The notes below the pieces were generated by a model. The model did not search any database, had not been told where the DNA came from, and saw nothing but the letters and a program-made list of their open reading frames with translations. The translations under genes were made by a program, and so were the position numbers. 8,505 nucleotides of DNA from an uncultured Gammaproteobacteria bacterium. Lineage in GTDB: Bacteria; Pseudomonadota; Gammaproteobacteria; Pseudomonadales; Azotimanducaceae. Of this stretch, positions 1 to 7,748 are shown in pieces (position 1 is the stretch's first letter; each line of letters opens with the position of its first letter). Location of the stretch: contig CAJWLI010000054.1 of assembly GCA_913043075.1 (NCBI GenBank), positions 1 through 8,505 on the forward strand, read 5' to 3'.

Positions 1-273
1 AGAAGTGTTCAACCGTTTGATACAGAGACGGTAGTAAAATCGATTAAGAAGACTCATAGAGCTTTGGTTGTCCATGAGGCAGTAAAATTTGGCGGTATTG
101 GTGGTGAAATCAGTGCGCAAATTCAGGAAGAGGCTTTCGACTACTTAGATGCGCCAGTCATGAGAGTTGCCGCTCCTTTTTCCCCTGTGCCTTTCAGTCC
201 CGCTCTAGAGCAGATTTATATCCCAAACGCTGATTCCATTTTAGCGAAAGTCAAAGAAACTCTAGCTCTCTAA
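1..273 (+). CDS. 2-oxoacid dehydrogenase E1 beta subunit, C-terminal part (5' end outside window)
   Basis: Reading frame 1 is open from the first base to the TAA at 271-273 and gives the last 90 residues of a thiamine-diphosphate-dependent E1 beta subunit (pyruvate, branched-chain 2-oxoacid or acetoin dehydrogenase family). The visible part is the transketolase C-terminal domain. Recognisable blocks are the HEAVKFGG segment, the EEAFDYLDAPVMRV segment and the PVPFSP motif followed by a final helix starting at IPNADSIL, all of which end E1 beta chains. With its alpha partner, expected upstream, it decarboxylates a 2-oxoacid or cleaves acetoin and acylates the lipoyl group of E2. The E2 and E3 genes downstream support this role. 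The TTG at 64 is an internal leucine codon, not a start. The fragment lacks the substrate pocket, so the type of E1 cannot be settled. Confidence 0.9.
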   Translation, partial: RSVQPFDTETVVKSIKKTHRALVVHEAVKFGGIGGEISAQIQEEAFDYLDAPVMRVAAPFSPVPFSPALEQIYIPNADSILAKVKETLAL

Positions 274-286
274 TTTGGATTGATTC

Positions 287-1270
287 TTGGGTTCAAGAGC
301 TATAGGTATTATTGCTAACCCAGCTTCTGGTAAGGATGTTCGTCGTCTAGTCGCCAAAGCGTCGGTGTTTGATAACCGAGAAAAATCCGCGATAGTAAGG
401 AGAGCTTTAGTTGGCGCCCTCAATGCGGGCGCCAAAAAGTTTGCCTTTCTGGATGACTCCCATAATATTGCCGGGGGCGCGTTCGAAGAGCTTGAAGAAA
501 AATTAGAGGTCACAGTGGTTCCTTGCATTAAAACAGCCTCCGCTCTGGATACTATTAGAGGTGCTACTGCGATGCGAGATCAAGATCCAATTGCAAATTT
601 GATCTTGGGGGGCGACGGGACGAGTCGGGCGTTTGTAAAGGGTTGGAGAGACGCATCATTGTTGCCTCTTTCGACTGGAACAAATAACGTTTTTCCGCGG
701 CTCGCCGAAGCTACCGTAGCCGGATCAGCTCTAGGCGCGCTTGCATGTGGCGGTGTTAGTGCTGAGGAGGTATTAAATAAGGTAAAGATTATAGATATCG
801 AAATCGAGGGCGAAGCGGCAGATATAGCGCTCATTGATGCGGTAGTCACCAGAGATCAATTTATTGGTAGCCGCGCTCTTTTAAATGCGGATGTGATTGA
901 GCGAATTTTTCTCACTCGAGCGGAGCCTACAGCAGTGGGTATGACCTCCGTTGGCGGTCTGATACAGCCGCTCTCTGGAGAGGAAGACTTCGGCCTATAT
1001 TTAATTCTGAATAATCGCGGTAAAATTAAGGTCCGAGCGCCCATTGCACCGGGTTTATATGAGAGCTTGACTGTGAAATCTATTGAACGATTGAATTTTA
1101 CGGACTCTATCGAATTTACCGGTCCTTGTGTTTTGGCGCTTGATGGAGAAAGAGAGAGAGAAATCCAAGCTGGTCAGGTCGTTAAAATGTCGATTGGGCG
1201 AGACGGTCCGCGCGTGCTGGACGTGAAGAAAACAATGGAGCTTGCCGCTAGTCGCGGCTTTTTTACATAG
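287..1270 (+). CDS. acoX: AcoX-like ATP-NAD kinase family protein
   Basis: This 327-residue protein has the hallmarks of the NAD-kinase/diacylglycerol-kinase-like fold. It has an NPASGKD motif at residues 11-17 after the first beta strand, the GGDGT nucleotide motif at 108-112, a STGTNN motif at 129-134, and a C-terminal DGERE segment at 286-290. The NPASGKD start and the SVFDN segment that follows match the AcoX group found in acetoin dehydrogenase clusters rather than housekeeping NAD kinase. AcoX is known mainly by its position beside acetoin dehydrogenase genes, and its reaction is not established to my knowledge. Here it sits between E1 beta (13 nt gap) and E2 (17 nt gap). An in-frame TGA at 281-283 forces the start to TTG at 287 or another weak codon. 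I see no clear Shine-Dalgarno, so translation may be coupled to E1 beta. Confidence 0.82.
   Translation: MGSRAIGIIANPASGKDVRRLVAKASVFDNREKSAIVRRALVGALNAGAKKFAFLDDSHNIAGGAFEELEEKLEVTVVPCIKTASALDTIRGATAMRDQDPIANLILGGDGTSRAFVKGWRDASLLPLSTGTNNVFPRLAEATVAGSALGALACGGVSAEEVLNKVKIIDIEIEGEAADIALIDAVVTRDQFIGSRALLNADVIERIFLTRAEPTAVGMTSVGGLIQPLSGEEDFGLYLILNNRGKIKVRAPIAPGLYESLTVKSIERLNFTDSIEFTGPCVLALDGEREREIQAGQVVKMSIGRDGPRVLDVKKTMELAASRGFFT
411..435. repeat. Perfect 9-bp inverted repeat inside the acoX-like gene
   Basis: TTGGCGCCC at 411-419 and GGGCGCCAA at 427-435 are exact reverse complements separated by seven bases, so the transcript can form a GC-rich hairpin. It lies about 125 nt into the coding region, over codons for residues 42-50 (VGALNAGAK). 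The bases after it are AAAAG on the + strand, not a T-tract, so it does not look like an intrinsic terminator. It could be a coincidence of alanine and glycine codons. Confidence 0.6.
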
Positions 1271-1277
1271 AGTAACT

Positions 1278-1282
1278 GGGAG
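1278..1282 (+). promoter_or_regulatory. Ribosome binding site of the E2 gene
   Basis: GGGAG lies five bases before the ATG at 1288 and supports that start. The lipoyl domain begins directly at the resulting N-terminus, as expected for an E2. Confidence 0.6.
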
Positions 1283-1287
1283 CAAAG

Positions 1288-2706
1288 ATGCCGAAAGAGA
1301 TCTACTTAGTGAAAGTAGGAATGTCCATGACCGAGGGAATGGTTTCCGAGTGGTTTATTCCGGATGGCAGCGAGGTAAAAAAAGGAGAATTGGTTTACGC
1401 GCTGGAAACTGAAAAAGTCAATCTTGATGTAGACGCGGAATACGATGGGGTCGTGAAGCATGTGGTTGAGGTTGGAGTCACGCTAAAGCCCGGAGACGTA
1501 GTAGGTTATATCTTTGAGGCCAACGAAGAGATCCCAGATGATCTGGGCAAAAGTAATAATAAGACTAGTCCAGAAACCCCCATTGATGACAACGTTATAG
1601 AGATTCAAAAATCTAAAGAAACACCCGAGAAAGTGGTTGAACCGCAGGTTGTTCAAGCCACTTCGGATGGCCGCGTAAAGTCGTCTCCTGCCGCTAGAAG
1701 GTTGGCCAAAGAGTTAGGGCTCGATTTTCAAATGGCGTCAGGATCTGGCCCTGCGGGAAGAATTATTGAGCGTGATATCGAATCTCTTGCAGCCTCGAAA
1801 AGAGAAAATACGTCAGTGCAGCCAGTTCGCCAAACCAGTTTTAAAGCAAGTCCTTTAGCCAAAAAACTCGCGGAGGACAGAGGAATTGACCTTTCTCTTA
1901 TTGTGGGGACTGGACCAGGCGGGAGGATCATTCAGTCAGACATAGAGAACGCCTCGAAAGTTGCAAGTCCACAATCATCGGGATCAGGGGTAACCGCCGA
2001 GTTAGGGTCGGGTCCTAATCCTGGAGACGTCTTGCCGGTGAAAGGCATGCGCAAAACCATTGCCACCCGGATGCATCAGAGTCTTATGGAGAGCGCGCAA
2101 CTATCGATGGATATGGAAGTCATCATGAACGATGCTGTAAAAATGCGCTCTGGGTTGGTTGAAGAATGGGCGGTCTTGGGTGTGAAGCCTACGTATACAG
2201 ATCTTGTAATCAAAGCATGTGCGAAAGCCTTAACATCCCACCCTATGATGAATAGTCGATTTTCCTTCGAAGAAATCGCTCTTCTTGAGGAAGTGAATGT
2301 CGGGATGGCCGTCGCTTTACCTGAGGGTCTTGTAGTTCCTGTGGTTAGAAATGCAGACAAGCTTTCTATAAAAGAACTTGCGACGGAAACCTCTCGGTTA
2401 GCGAAGGCCGCGCGAGAAGGAAAGCTGGGCCTTGACGATTACGCCGGAGGCACCTTTACGGTATCGGCATTGGGTATGTACGGAGTTGATTCTTTTACCC
2501 CTATTATCAATCATCCTCAAAGCGGGATTATGGGTGTAAATAGGCTATATGACGGAATGGATTGGGAAGAGGAAAGAATTGTTAAGTCAAAAAAAATGAA
2601 CCTTTCTCTGACATGGGACCACCGAGCTCTAGATGGTGCACCCGCAGCAGAGTTTCTTGTAGAAGTTAAAAGTTTACTAGAAGCCCCCTATCGGCTGCTG
2701 GTATAG
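1288..2706 (+). CDS. Dihydrolipoamide acyltransferase (E2) with two peripheral-subunit-binding domains
   Basis: This 472-residue protein is the core subunit of a 2-oxoacid or acetoin dehydrogenase complex and transfers the acyl group from lipoyl-lysine to CoA in the cytoplasm. A single lipoyl domain spans about residues 2-77, with the lipoyl lysine at K43 in the motif ETEKV. An acidic, proline-containing linker follows to about 130. Two peripheral-subunit-binding domains come next, at about 131-168 and 186-223. Each has an SP..A..LA start and a G.GP.GRII..DIE end, and they match at 18 of 38 aligned positions. The catalytic domain runs from about 248 to 472 and carries DHRALDG at 444-450, with catalytic H445 and D449. 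The usual architecture has one binding domain. The gene lies 17 nt after acoX and 8 nt before E3. The acyl substrate is undetermined; acetoin-type is suggested by the neighbouring AcoX. Confidence 0.93.
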   Translation: MPKEIYLVKVGMSMTEGMVSEWFIPDGSEVKKGELVYALETEKVNLDVDAEYDGVVKHVVEVGVTLKPGDVVGYIFEANEEIPDDLGKSNNKTSPETPIDDNVIEIQKSKETPEKVVEPQVVQATSDGRVKSSPAARRLAKELGLDFQMASGSGPAGRIIERDIESLAASKRENTSVQPVRQTSFKASPLAKKLAEDRGIDLSLIVGTGPGGRIIQSDIENASKVASPQSSGSGVTAELGSGPNPGDVLPVKGMRKTIATRMHQSLMESAQLSMDMEVIMNDAVKMRSGLVEEWAVLGVKPTYTDLVIKACAKALTSHPMMNSRFSFEEIALLEEVNVGMAVALPEGLVVPVVRNADKLSIKELATETSRLAKAAREGKLGLDDYAGGTFTVSALGMYGVDSFTPIINHPQSGIMGVNRLYDGMDWEEERIVKSKKMNLSLTWDHRALDGAPAAEFLVEVKSLLEAPYRLLV

Positions 2707-2710
2707 GAGA
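2705..2710 (+). promoter_or_regulatory. Ribosome binding site deciding the GTG start of E3
   Basis: AGGAGA overlaps the TAG stop codon of E2 (2704-2706) and ends four bases before the GTG at 2715. It supports that GTG, because the next in-frame ATG is about 65 residues into the FAD domain, after the redox cysteines. Confidence 0.7.
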
Positions 2711-2714
2711 TTTT

Positions 2715-4082
<1,368 letters not shown>

Positions 4083-4099
4083 AGGAGTGAGAGACGAGC

Positions 4100-5632
4100 A
4101 TGAGTTTTGCGAAAGAATATGCAAAAGAAAATCCCGAAGAGATTGCTATCCAAGATGCAAACCAATCGTTAACCTGGGATGAAGTAGACGATGTGCTCAG
4201 TAGGTGTGGAAGTGGTCTGCAAGCACTTGATCTCGGGCCTGACAACAGGGTAGCCGTTTTTGCAGAAAATTCTGTTCAGACAGCTCTAGCGAATCTGGGA
4301 GGTTTGATAGGTGGAGCATCGGTTGTGCCAGTAAATTTTCATCTTACTGGTGATGAGGTGAATTATATACTTCAAGATTCGGGTGCGAGAGTGCTTTTTG
4401 TTGGTCCAGAAACCTGGGAGCGAGGGATGGAAGCTATAAAAAACTCTAGTGTCCACACCCTGGTTTCTTGGAATGTGCCTGTAAAAGATGGAATGGTGGA
4501 TTGGATTGACTGGCTGTCGAAGGCGGACCCAGAAGGTTTAGACCAAACTGTTCCCCCAAAACCGAATCTTCTTTACACGTCTGGTACTACTGGAAGACCG
4601 AAAGGAACAGATCTGCCGCCTACAATGTTTGCTGGAGGAGAAACTGTTGAAGAGCACGTCTTAAATTATAAGATGGGTTTTCTTGAAAGATCCGGTGGGG
4701 AAGTTGGTAAGCAACTTGTAGTCGGCCCTATGTATCATACGGGACCATTGTCAGCGACGCGAAATCTAATAGCAGGTACTCCATCGGTTGTCCTCGGGCG
4801 TTTTAATGCAGAGGCTACCCTAGAGGCTATTGCGAACCATAAAATAACGTCATGCTTGATGGTTCCTACGCACTTCGTCAGGTTGCTAGCACTCCCAGAT
4901 GATGTAAAAGCCAGTTACGATGTTTCCTCTATAAATGCTATAAGTCATACGGGATCAAAGTGTCCGGTTGATGTAAAACAATCGATGATTGATTGGTTTG
5001 GTCCGGTTTTCTTGGAAGCTTATGGAGCCAGTGAGGTAGGGTCGACTTGCATGATCACATCAGAAGAGTGGCTCAAGTACCCCGGTTCTGTAGGAAAGGC
5101 TCTACCGCCATTTGTTGCGAAGATTTTAGATGACGAGGGTAATGAGCTGCCTGCTAATACAGAGGGTCGTCTCTTCTTTGAAGACACTACGGGGCGGGGA
5201 GTGATTTATTACAACGATCCGGAAAAATCGGCGGAGGCTCATATAGCCCCAGGGGTTTTTACGCTTGGAGAAATTGCTTACATGAATGAAGACGGTTATG
5301 TTTTCATTACTGATCGATTTAGTGACATGGTTGTTTCAGGCGGTGTAAATATCTATCCCGCGGAAGCTGAACAGGTTTTAATCGAACATCCTGCTGTCCT
5401 CGATGTGGCATGTATTGGTGTGCCTAATAAGGAAATGGGCGAGGAGCTGAAGGCTTTGGTGATTCCAAGAGAAGACATAGAAACTCCTTCTGAAGAGGTC
5501 GTAGTCGCTTGGTGTCGAGAAAAACTGTCTCATTATAAATGCCCCAGAACCCTTGAGTTCGTGGATGATTTAGGAAGAAATACAATGGGAAAGATAAATA
5601 AACGCAAGCTAAGAGCGCCCTACTGGGACTAA
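4100..5632 (+). CDS. AMP-forming acyl-CoA synthetase (ANL superfamily)
   Basis: This 510-residue enzyme is expected to activate a carboxylic acid with ATP and CoA to the acyl-CoA, through an acyl-adenylate. The phosphate-binding motif YTSGTTGRPKG is at 159-169, the adenine-binding motif YGASEVG at 308-314, the hinge region TDRFSDM at 404-410, the GGVNIYPAE segment at 414-422, and the C-terminal catalytic lysine K498 in MGKI. The position usually held by the ribose-binding Asp of the TGD-type motif reads LGE, giving E391. After the P-loop the chain reads TDLPP where VxLTH-like sequences are common, which points to a subgroup distinct from classical FadD. Substrate is unknown: fatty, aryl, steroid or terpenoid acids are all possible. 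An in-frame TGA at 4088-4090 forces the ATG at 4100. The gene follows E3 by 17 nt. Confidence 0.92.
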   Translation: MSFAKEYAKENPEEIAIQDANQSLTWDEVDDVLSRCGSGLQALDLGPDNRVAVFAENSVQTALANLGGLIGGASVVPVNFHLTGDEVNYILQDSGARVLFVGPETWERGMEAIKNSSVHTLVSWNVPVKDGMVDWIDWLSKADPEGLDQTVPPKPNLLYTSGTTGRPKGTDLPPTMFAGGETVEEHVLNYKMGFLERSGGEVGKQLVVGPMYHTGPLSATRNLIAGTPSVVLGRFNAEATLEAIANHKITSCLMVPTHFVRLLALPDDVKASYDVSSINAISHTGSKCPVDVKQSMIDWFGPVFLEAYGASEVGSTCMITSEEWLKYPGSVGKALPPFVAKILDDEGNELPANTEGRLFFEDTTGRGVIYYNDPEKSAEAHIAPGVFTLGEIAYMNEDGYVFITDRFSDMVVSGGVNIYPAEAEQVLIEHPAVLDVACIGVPNKEMGEELKALVIPREDIETPSEEVVVAWCREKLSHYKCPRTLEFVDDLGRNTMGKINKRKLRAPYWD

Positions 5633-5668
5633 AAACTATAGCCCAAAAAAGTTGTGCATTGAGAGCCG

Positions 5669-5677
5669 AAGGAGGAG
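5669..5677 (+). promoter_or_regulatory. Strong ribosome binding site of the VOC gene
   Basis: AAGGAGGAG is an almost ideal Shine-Dalgarno sequence ending three bases before the ATG at 5681. It is the strongest such site in the window and fixes the start of the VOC protein. It closes the 48-nt gap after the acyl-CoA synthetase, the longest gap in this gene row, in which I see no convincing promoter or terminator. Confidence 0.75.
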
Positions 5678-5680
5678 ACC

Positions 5681-6166
5681 ATGATTGTTGGTGTTCATCA
5701 TATTGCTGTAGGAGTAGATGATTTTGGCAAAGCGTTGGATTTTTATACAAAGGCCTTAGGGTTTTCTATTGAGAGCGAAGCCGAGTTTGATAACGTCGAA
5801 AAAGTAGATCAAGCAATCGGTCTAAAACAAGCCCGAGCAAAGACGGCGATGTTAAAGGCTGGTAACGTATTTTTAGAACTTTGGCATTATTCTAGCCCTG
5901 AACCGAGAGACTTGAGATCGAGAGCTTGCGATTTTGGTTATCCACACTTTGCACTGCAGGTTGATGATATAGAGTCTGAGTACGATAGGTTAAAATCATT
6001 CGGGATGGAATTTGTTGGAGATATCGTTCACTTCGATGAAAAATCCTCTGCGATCTACGGTCGCGATCCTTGCGGAAACCTCATCGAGATATATGAGATA
6101 AAAAATTCGGAGACCCCTCAGTTGGATAGAAATAAATTGGGATTGGCTTTAAGCAATGGCAATTGA
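5681..6166 (+). CDS. Vicinal oxygen chelate (glyoxalase-fold) protein
   Basis: This 161-residue protein has the paired beta-alpha-beta-beta-beta modules of the VOC superfamily. The first module begins with GVHHIAVGVDD at 4-14 and contains FYTKALGF at 21-28. The second begins near GYPHFALQVDD at 87-96 and ends with DPCGNLIEIYE at 129-139. The likely divalent metal ligands are H7, E66 (in FLELW), H89 and E136, one from each expected place, so it appears catalytically competent. Family members include glyoxalase I, methylmalonyl-CoA epimerase, fosfomycin resistance proteins and extradiol dioxygenases. The small size rules out a two-domain extradiol dioxygenase. Between an acyl-CoA synthetase and a hydroxyacyl-CoA dehydrogenase, an epimerase or isomerase acting on a CoA ester is plausible but unproven. 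The last 11 bases overlap the next gene. Confidence 0.85.
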   Translation: MIVGVHHIAVGVDDFGKALDFYTKALGFSIESEAEFDNVEKVDQAIGLKQARAKTAMLKAGNVFLELWHYSSPEPRDLRSRACDFGYPHFALQVDDIESEYDRLKSFGMEFVGDIVHFDEKSSAIYGRDPCGNLIEIYEIKNSETPQLDRNKLGLALSNGN

Positions 6167-7025
6167 TTTTGAAGGCAAGGTTGTCCTAGTAACTGGCTCC
6201 TCTAAAGGCTTAGGTTTATCTTTTGCTAAGTGTCTTGATCAGGCAGGGGCTCAGGTTGTGTTGAATGGAAGAGCTTCCTACTCAGATGAATTAGCCAAAA
6301 ATTTTCGAGAGGCGGGAATAAATTCTCCCTATATTTCATGCCCTGTGGAGTCAAGTGAAGAGCTCGTCAGTCAAGTCATCGAACAATTTGGAAGAATTGA
6401 TAGCCTTGTTCACAACGCAGGTTTCCTCTCTGATAAAACTCTAAAAAAAATGAGTGACACGGATTGGTCGAAAGTTTTGGACGCACATCTTGGTAGTGCA
6501 TTTAGATTAGCTCGATCTGCTTGGCCTCACTTTGAGAAAGCTGGCGCTGGGCGAATCGTTTTCTTGTCATCTGCTACTGGCATCTATGGAAATTTTGGGC
6601 AGGCTAACTATGCGGCGGCAAAATTAGGAATGCTAGGTCTAGCTAAAACCATAGCCTTAGAGGGAGCTAAGAGCGGTATTAATTGTAATTGTGTAGCCCC
6701 TTTTGGCGCAACAGATATGAATAGCGCTAATTTCCCAGAGCCTCTAAAAAAAGCTATCAACCCTGACTACATTGCTCCACTGATTGCATTTCTCTCCCAT
6801 GTCTCATGTGAAGAAACAGGTAGTATGTTCGAAGCGTCAGCCGGATCCTTTAAGAAAGTTCGTTTTGAAAGAAGTAGTGGGCTTAATCTAGACCCACGAA
6901 CGGACGCCATCACTGTTGATCAAATTGCCGAATCTTGGAGTCAAATCGTCGATTTCTCTGAATCAGAGTATCCAAAAAACATGGGAGAATCTTTAAAAAT
7001 TATGTACGAGCGAACGCTTGAGTGA
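6156..7025 (+). CDS. Short-chain dehydrogenase of MFE-2 (3R-hydroxyacyl-CoA dehydrogenase) type
   Basis: This 289-residue protein has a Rossmann fold with TGSSKGLG at 13-20, NAG at 87-89 and the catalytic set S139, Y152 and K156. The block WPHFEKAGAGRIV..SSATGIYGNFGQANYAAAK and the C-terminal FEASAGSFKKVRFERS segment are typical of the dehydrogenase part of peroxisomal multifunctional enzyme 2 (HSD17B4-like), which oxidises (3R)-3-hydroxyacyl-CoA. No hydratase-2 or SCP-2 domain is attached. After the second beta strand MFE-2 enzymes usually have an NDLGG-like motif and an insertion. Here the chain reads LNGRASY at 36-42 and is shorter, so the coenzyme may differ, possibly NADP(H). The ATG at 6156 is forced by an in-frame TAA at 6150-6152 and overlaps the VOC gene by 11 nt, indicating translational coupling. 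Confidence 0.9.
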   Translation: MAIDFEGKVVLVTGSSKGLGLSFAKCLDQAGAQVVLNGRASYSDELAKNFREAGINSPYISCPVESSEELVSQVIEQFGRIDSLVHNAGFLSDKTLKKMSDTDWSKVLDAHLGSAFRLARSAWPHFEKAGAGRIVFLSSATGIYGNFGQANYAAAKLGMLGLAKTIALEGAKSGINCNCVAPFGATDMNSANFPEPLKKAINPDYIAPLIAFLSHVSCEETGSMFEASAGSFKKVRFERSSGLNLDPRTDAITVDQIAESWSQIVDFSESEYPKNMGESLKIMYERTLE

Positions 7026-7043
7026 AAAAAATAGTTTCCTGGG

Positions 7044-7748
7044 TTAAACGATTTCAAACCTGAGTTCGCCCAAGCCACCGAACTCTGCGCGATACTCACC
7101 TGGCTCCGCTTTTATAACATCCCCGCAAGCACCCGAGAGAAACACACATTCCTCTTGGAGTGCATAGCCCCTTCGCAAGGCTTCACCTGCTATGAATTTA
7201 GCTGCTTCTCTGGGTCCCCCCAATGAATCTCCAATATAAGCATCATTTACTTGAGTGTTGCCACGAAATAAAGAGCACTGCTCCTTAGAAAGCGAATCAA
7301 CGTCAATGGATTTCTTTCCGAGTAAAAACTTTTCAACTGCGACATTGCTAGCCACAAGATTAGGGCCACTGAGATCTGTTTTTTTCTCAAAATCGAGGAC
7401 TGCAAATTCAATTGCAGGACAGACCGCTTTAATATTCCCATGAATATCAGAGAAAATGCCGAGCTCGCATTCGATGAGCCTCCCCTCTCTAAAAGTAAGT
7501 TTTGGGTTTTCGTCGAGTCGGTTTTCTTGAAAAAGGCCGCCAATCAAAGGACTGCTTATTCTTAAAGCATTTTGCATTTCTTCGCTCGTAACGCCTGCCT
7601 TGAGGCCAACTAACTTCGAAGAATAAATCCTTTTAGATACTTTTTTTTGAACCTCATACGCATCAGGGATATCAAGATTTTCTGGGAAAGGAGGAATTGG
7701 TTCTCCATGTTTAATTGCCCGAAAAAGGCGATCAACTATGGCGCTCAA
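7044..7748 (-). CDS. 2-keto-4-pentenoate hydratase / oxalocrotonate decarboxylase family protein
   Basis: This 234-residue protein belongs to the MhpD-like branch of the fumarylacetoacetate hydrolase superfamily. It shows AYEVQ at 30-34, GLKAGVTS at 48-55, SSPLIGGLF at 65-73, the metal-binding ECE at 93-95, PAIEF at 111-115 with a likely third ligand E114, and a C-terminal GELRFEI segment. Family members hydrate 2-hydroxypentadienoate, or decarboxylate 4-oxalocrotonate, in meta-cleavage routes. Most are about 260 residues. This one is shorter, mainly between ECE and PAIEF, and reads VASNVA where VADNAS-like sequences are usual. The start is TTG at 7748-7746, whose bases overlap the TGA stop of the upstream dioxygenase gene by 4 nt, so the two are coupled. 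I find no better in-frame start nearby; the next ATG is about 58 residues downstream. Confidence 0.85.
   Translation of the reverse strand: MSAIVDRLFRAIKHGEPIPPFPENLDIPDAYEVQKKVSKRIYSSKLVGLKAGVTSEEMQNALRISSPLIGGLFQENRLDENPKLTFREGRLIECELGIFSDIHGNIKAVCPAIEFAVLDFEKKTDLSGPNLVASNVAVEKFLLGKKSIDVDSLSKEQCSLFRGNTQVNDAYIGDSLGGPREAAKFIAGEALRRGYALQEECVFLSGACGDVIKAEPGEYRAEFGGLGELRFEIV

Noticed and set aside
64..66. TTG as the start of a small 69-residue gene
   Set aside because: The upstream codons are in frame and continue the E1 beta sequence; this is the middle of a truncated gene.
1055..1285. Minus-strand open frames across the + strand genes, for example 1055-1285, 2076-2360 and 5424-5750
   Set aside because: They lie opposite well-supported genes, show no recognisable domains and have no credible start context.
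5681..6166. Naming the VOC protein methylmalonyl-CoA epimerase
   Set aside because: The fold and metal ligands fit, but they are shared by many VOC enzymes and no epimerase-specific feature or mutase gene is visible.
7041..7062. GGGTT...AACCT as a bidirectional terminator
   Set aside because: The stem is only five pairs with one wobble, the loop is long, and no T-tract follows on either strand.
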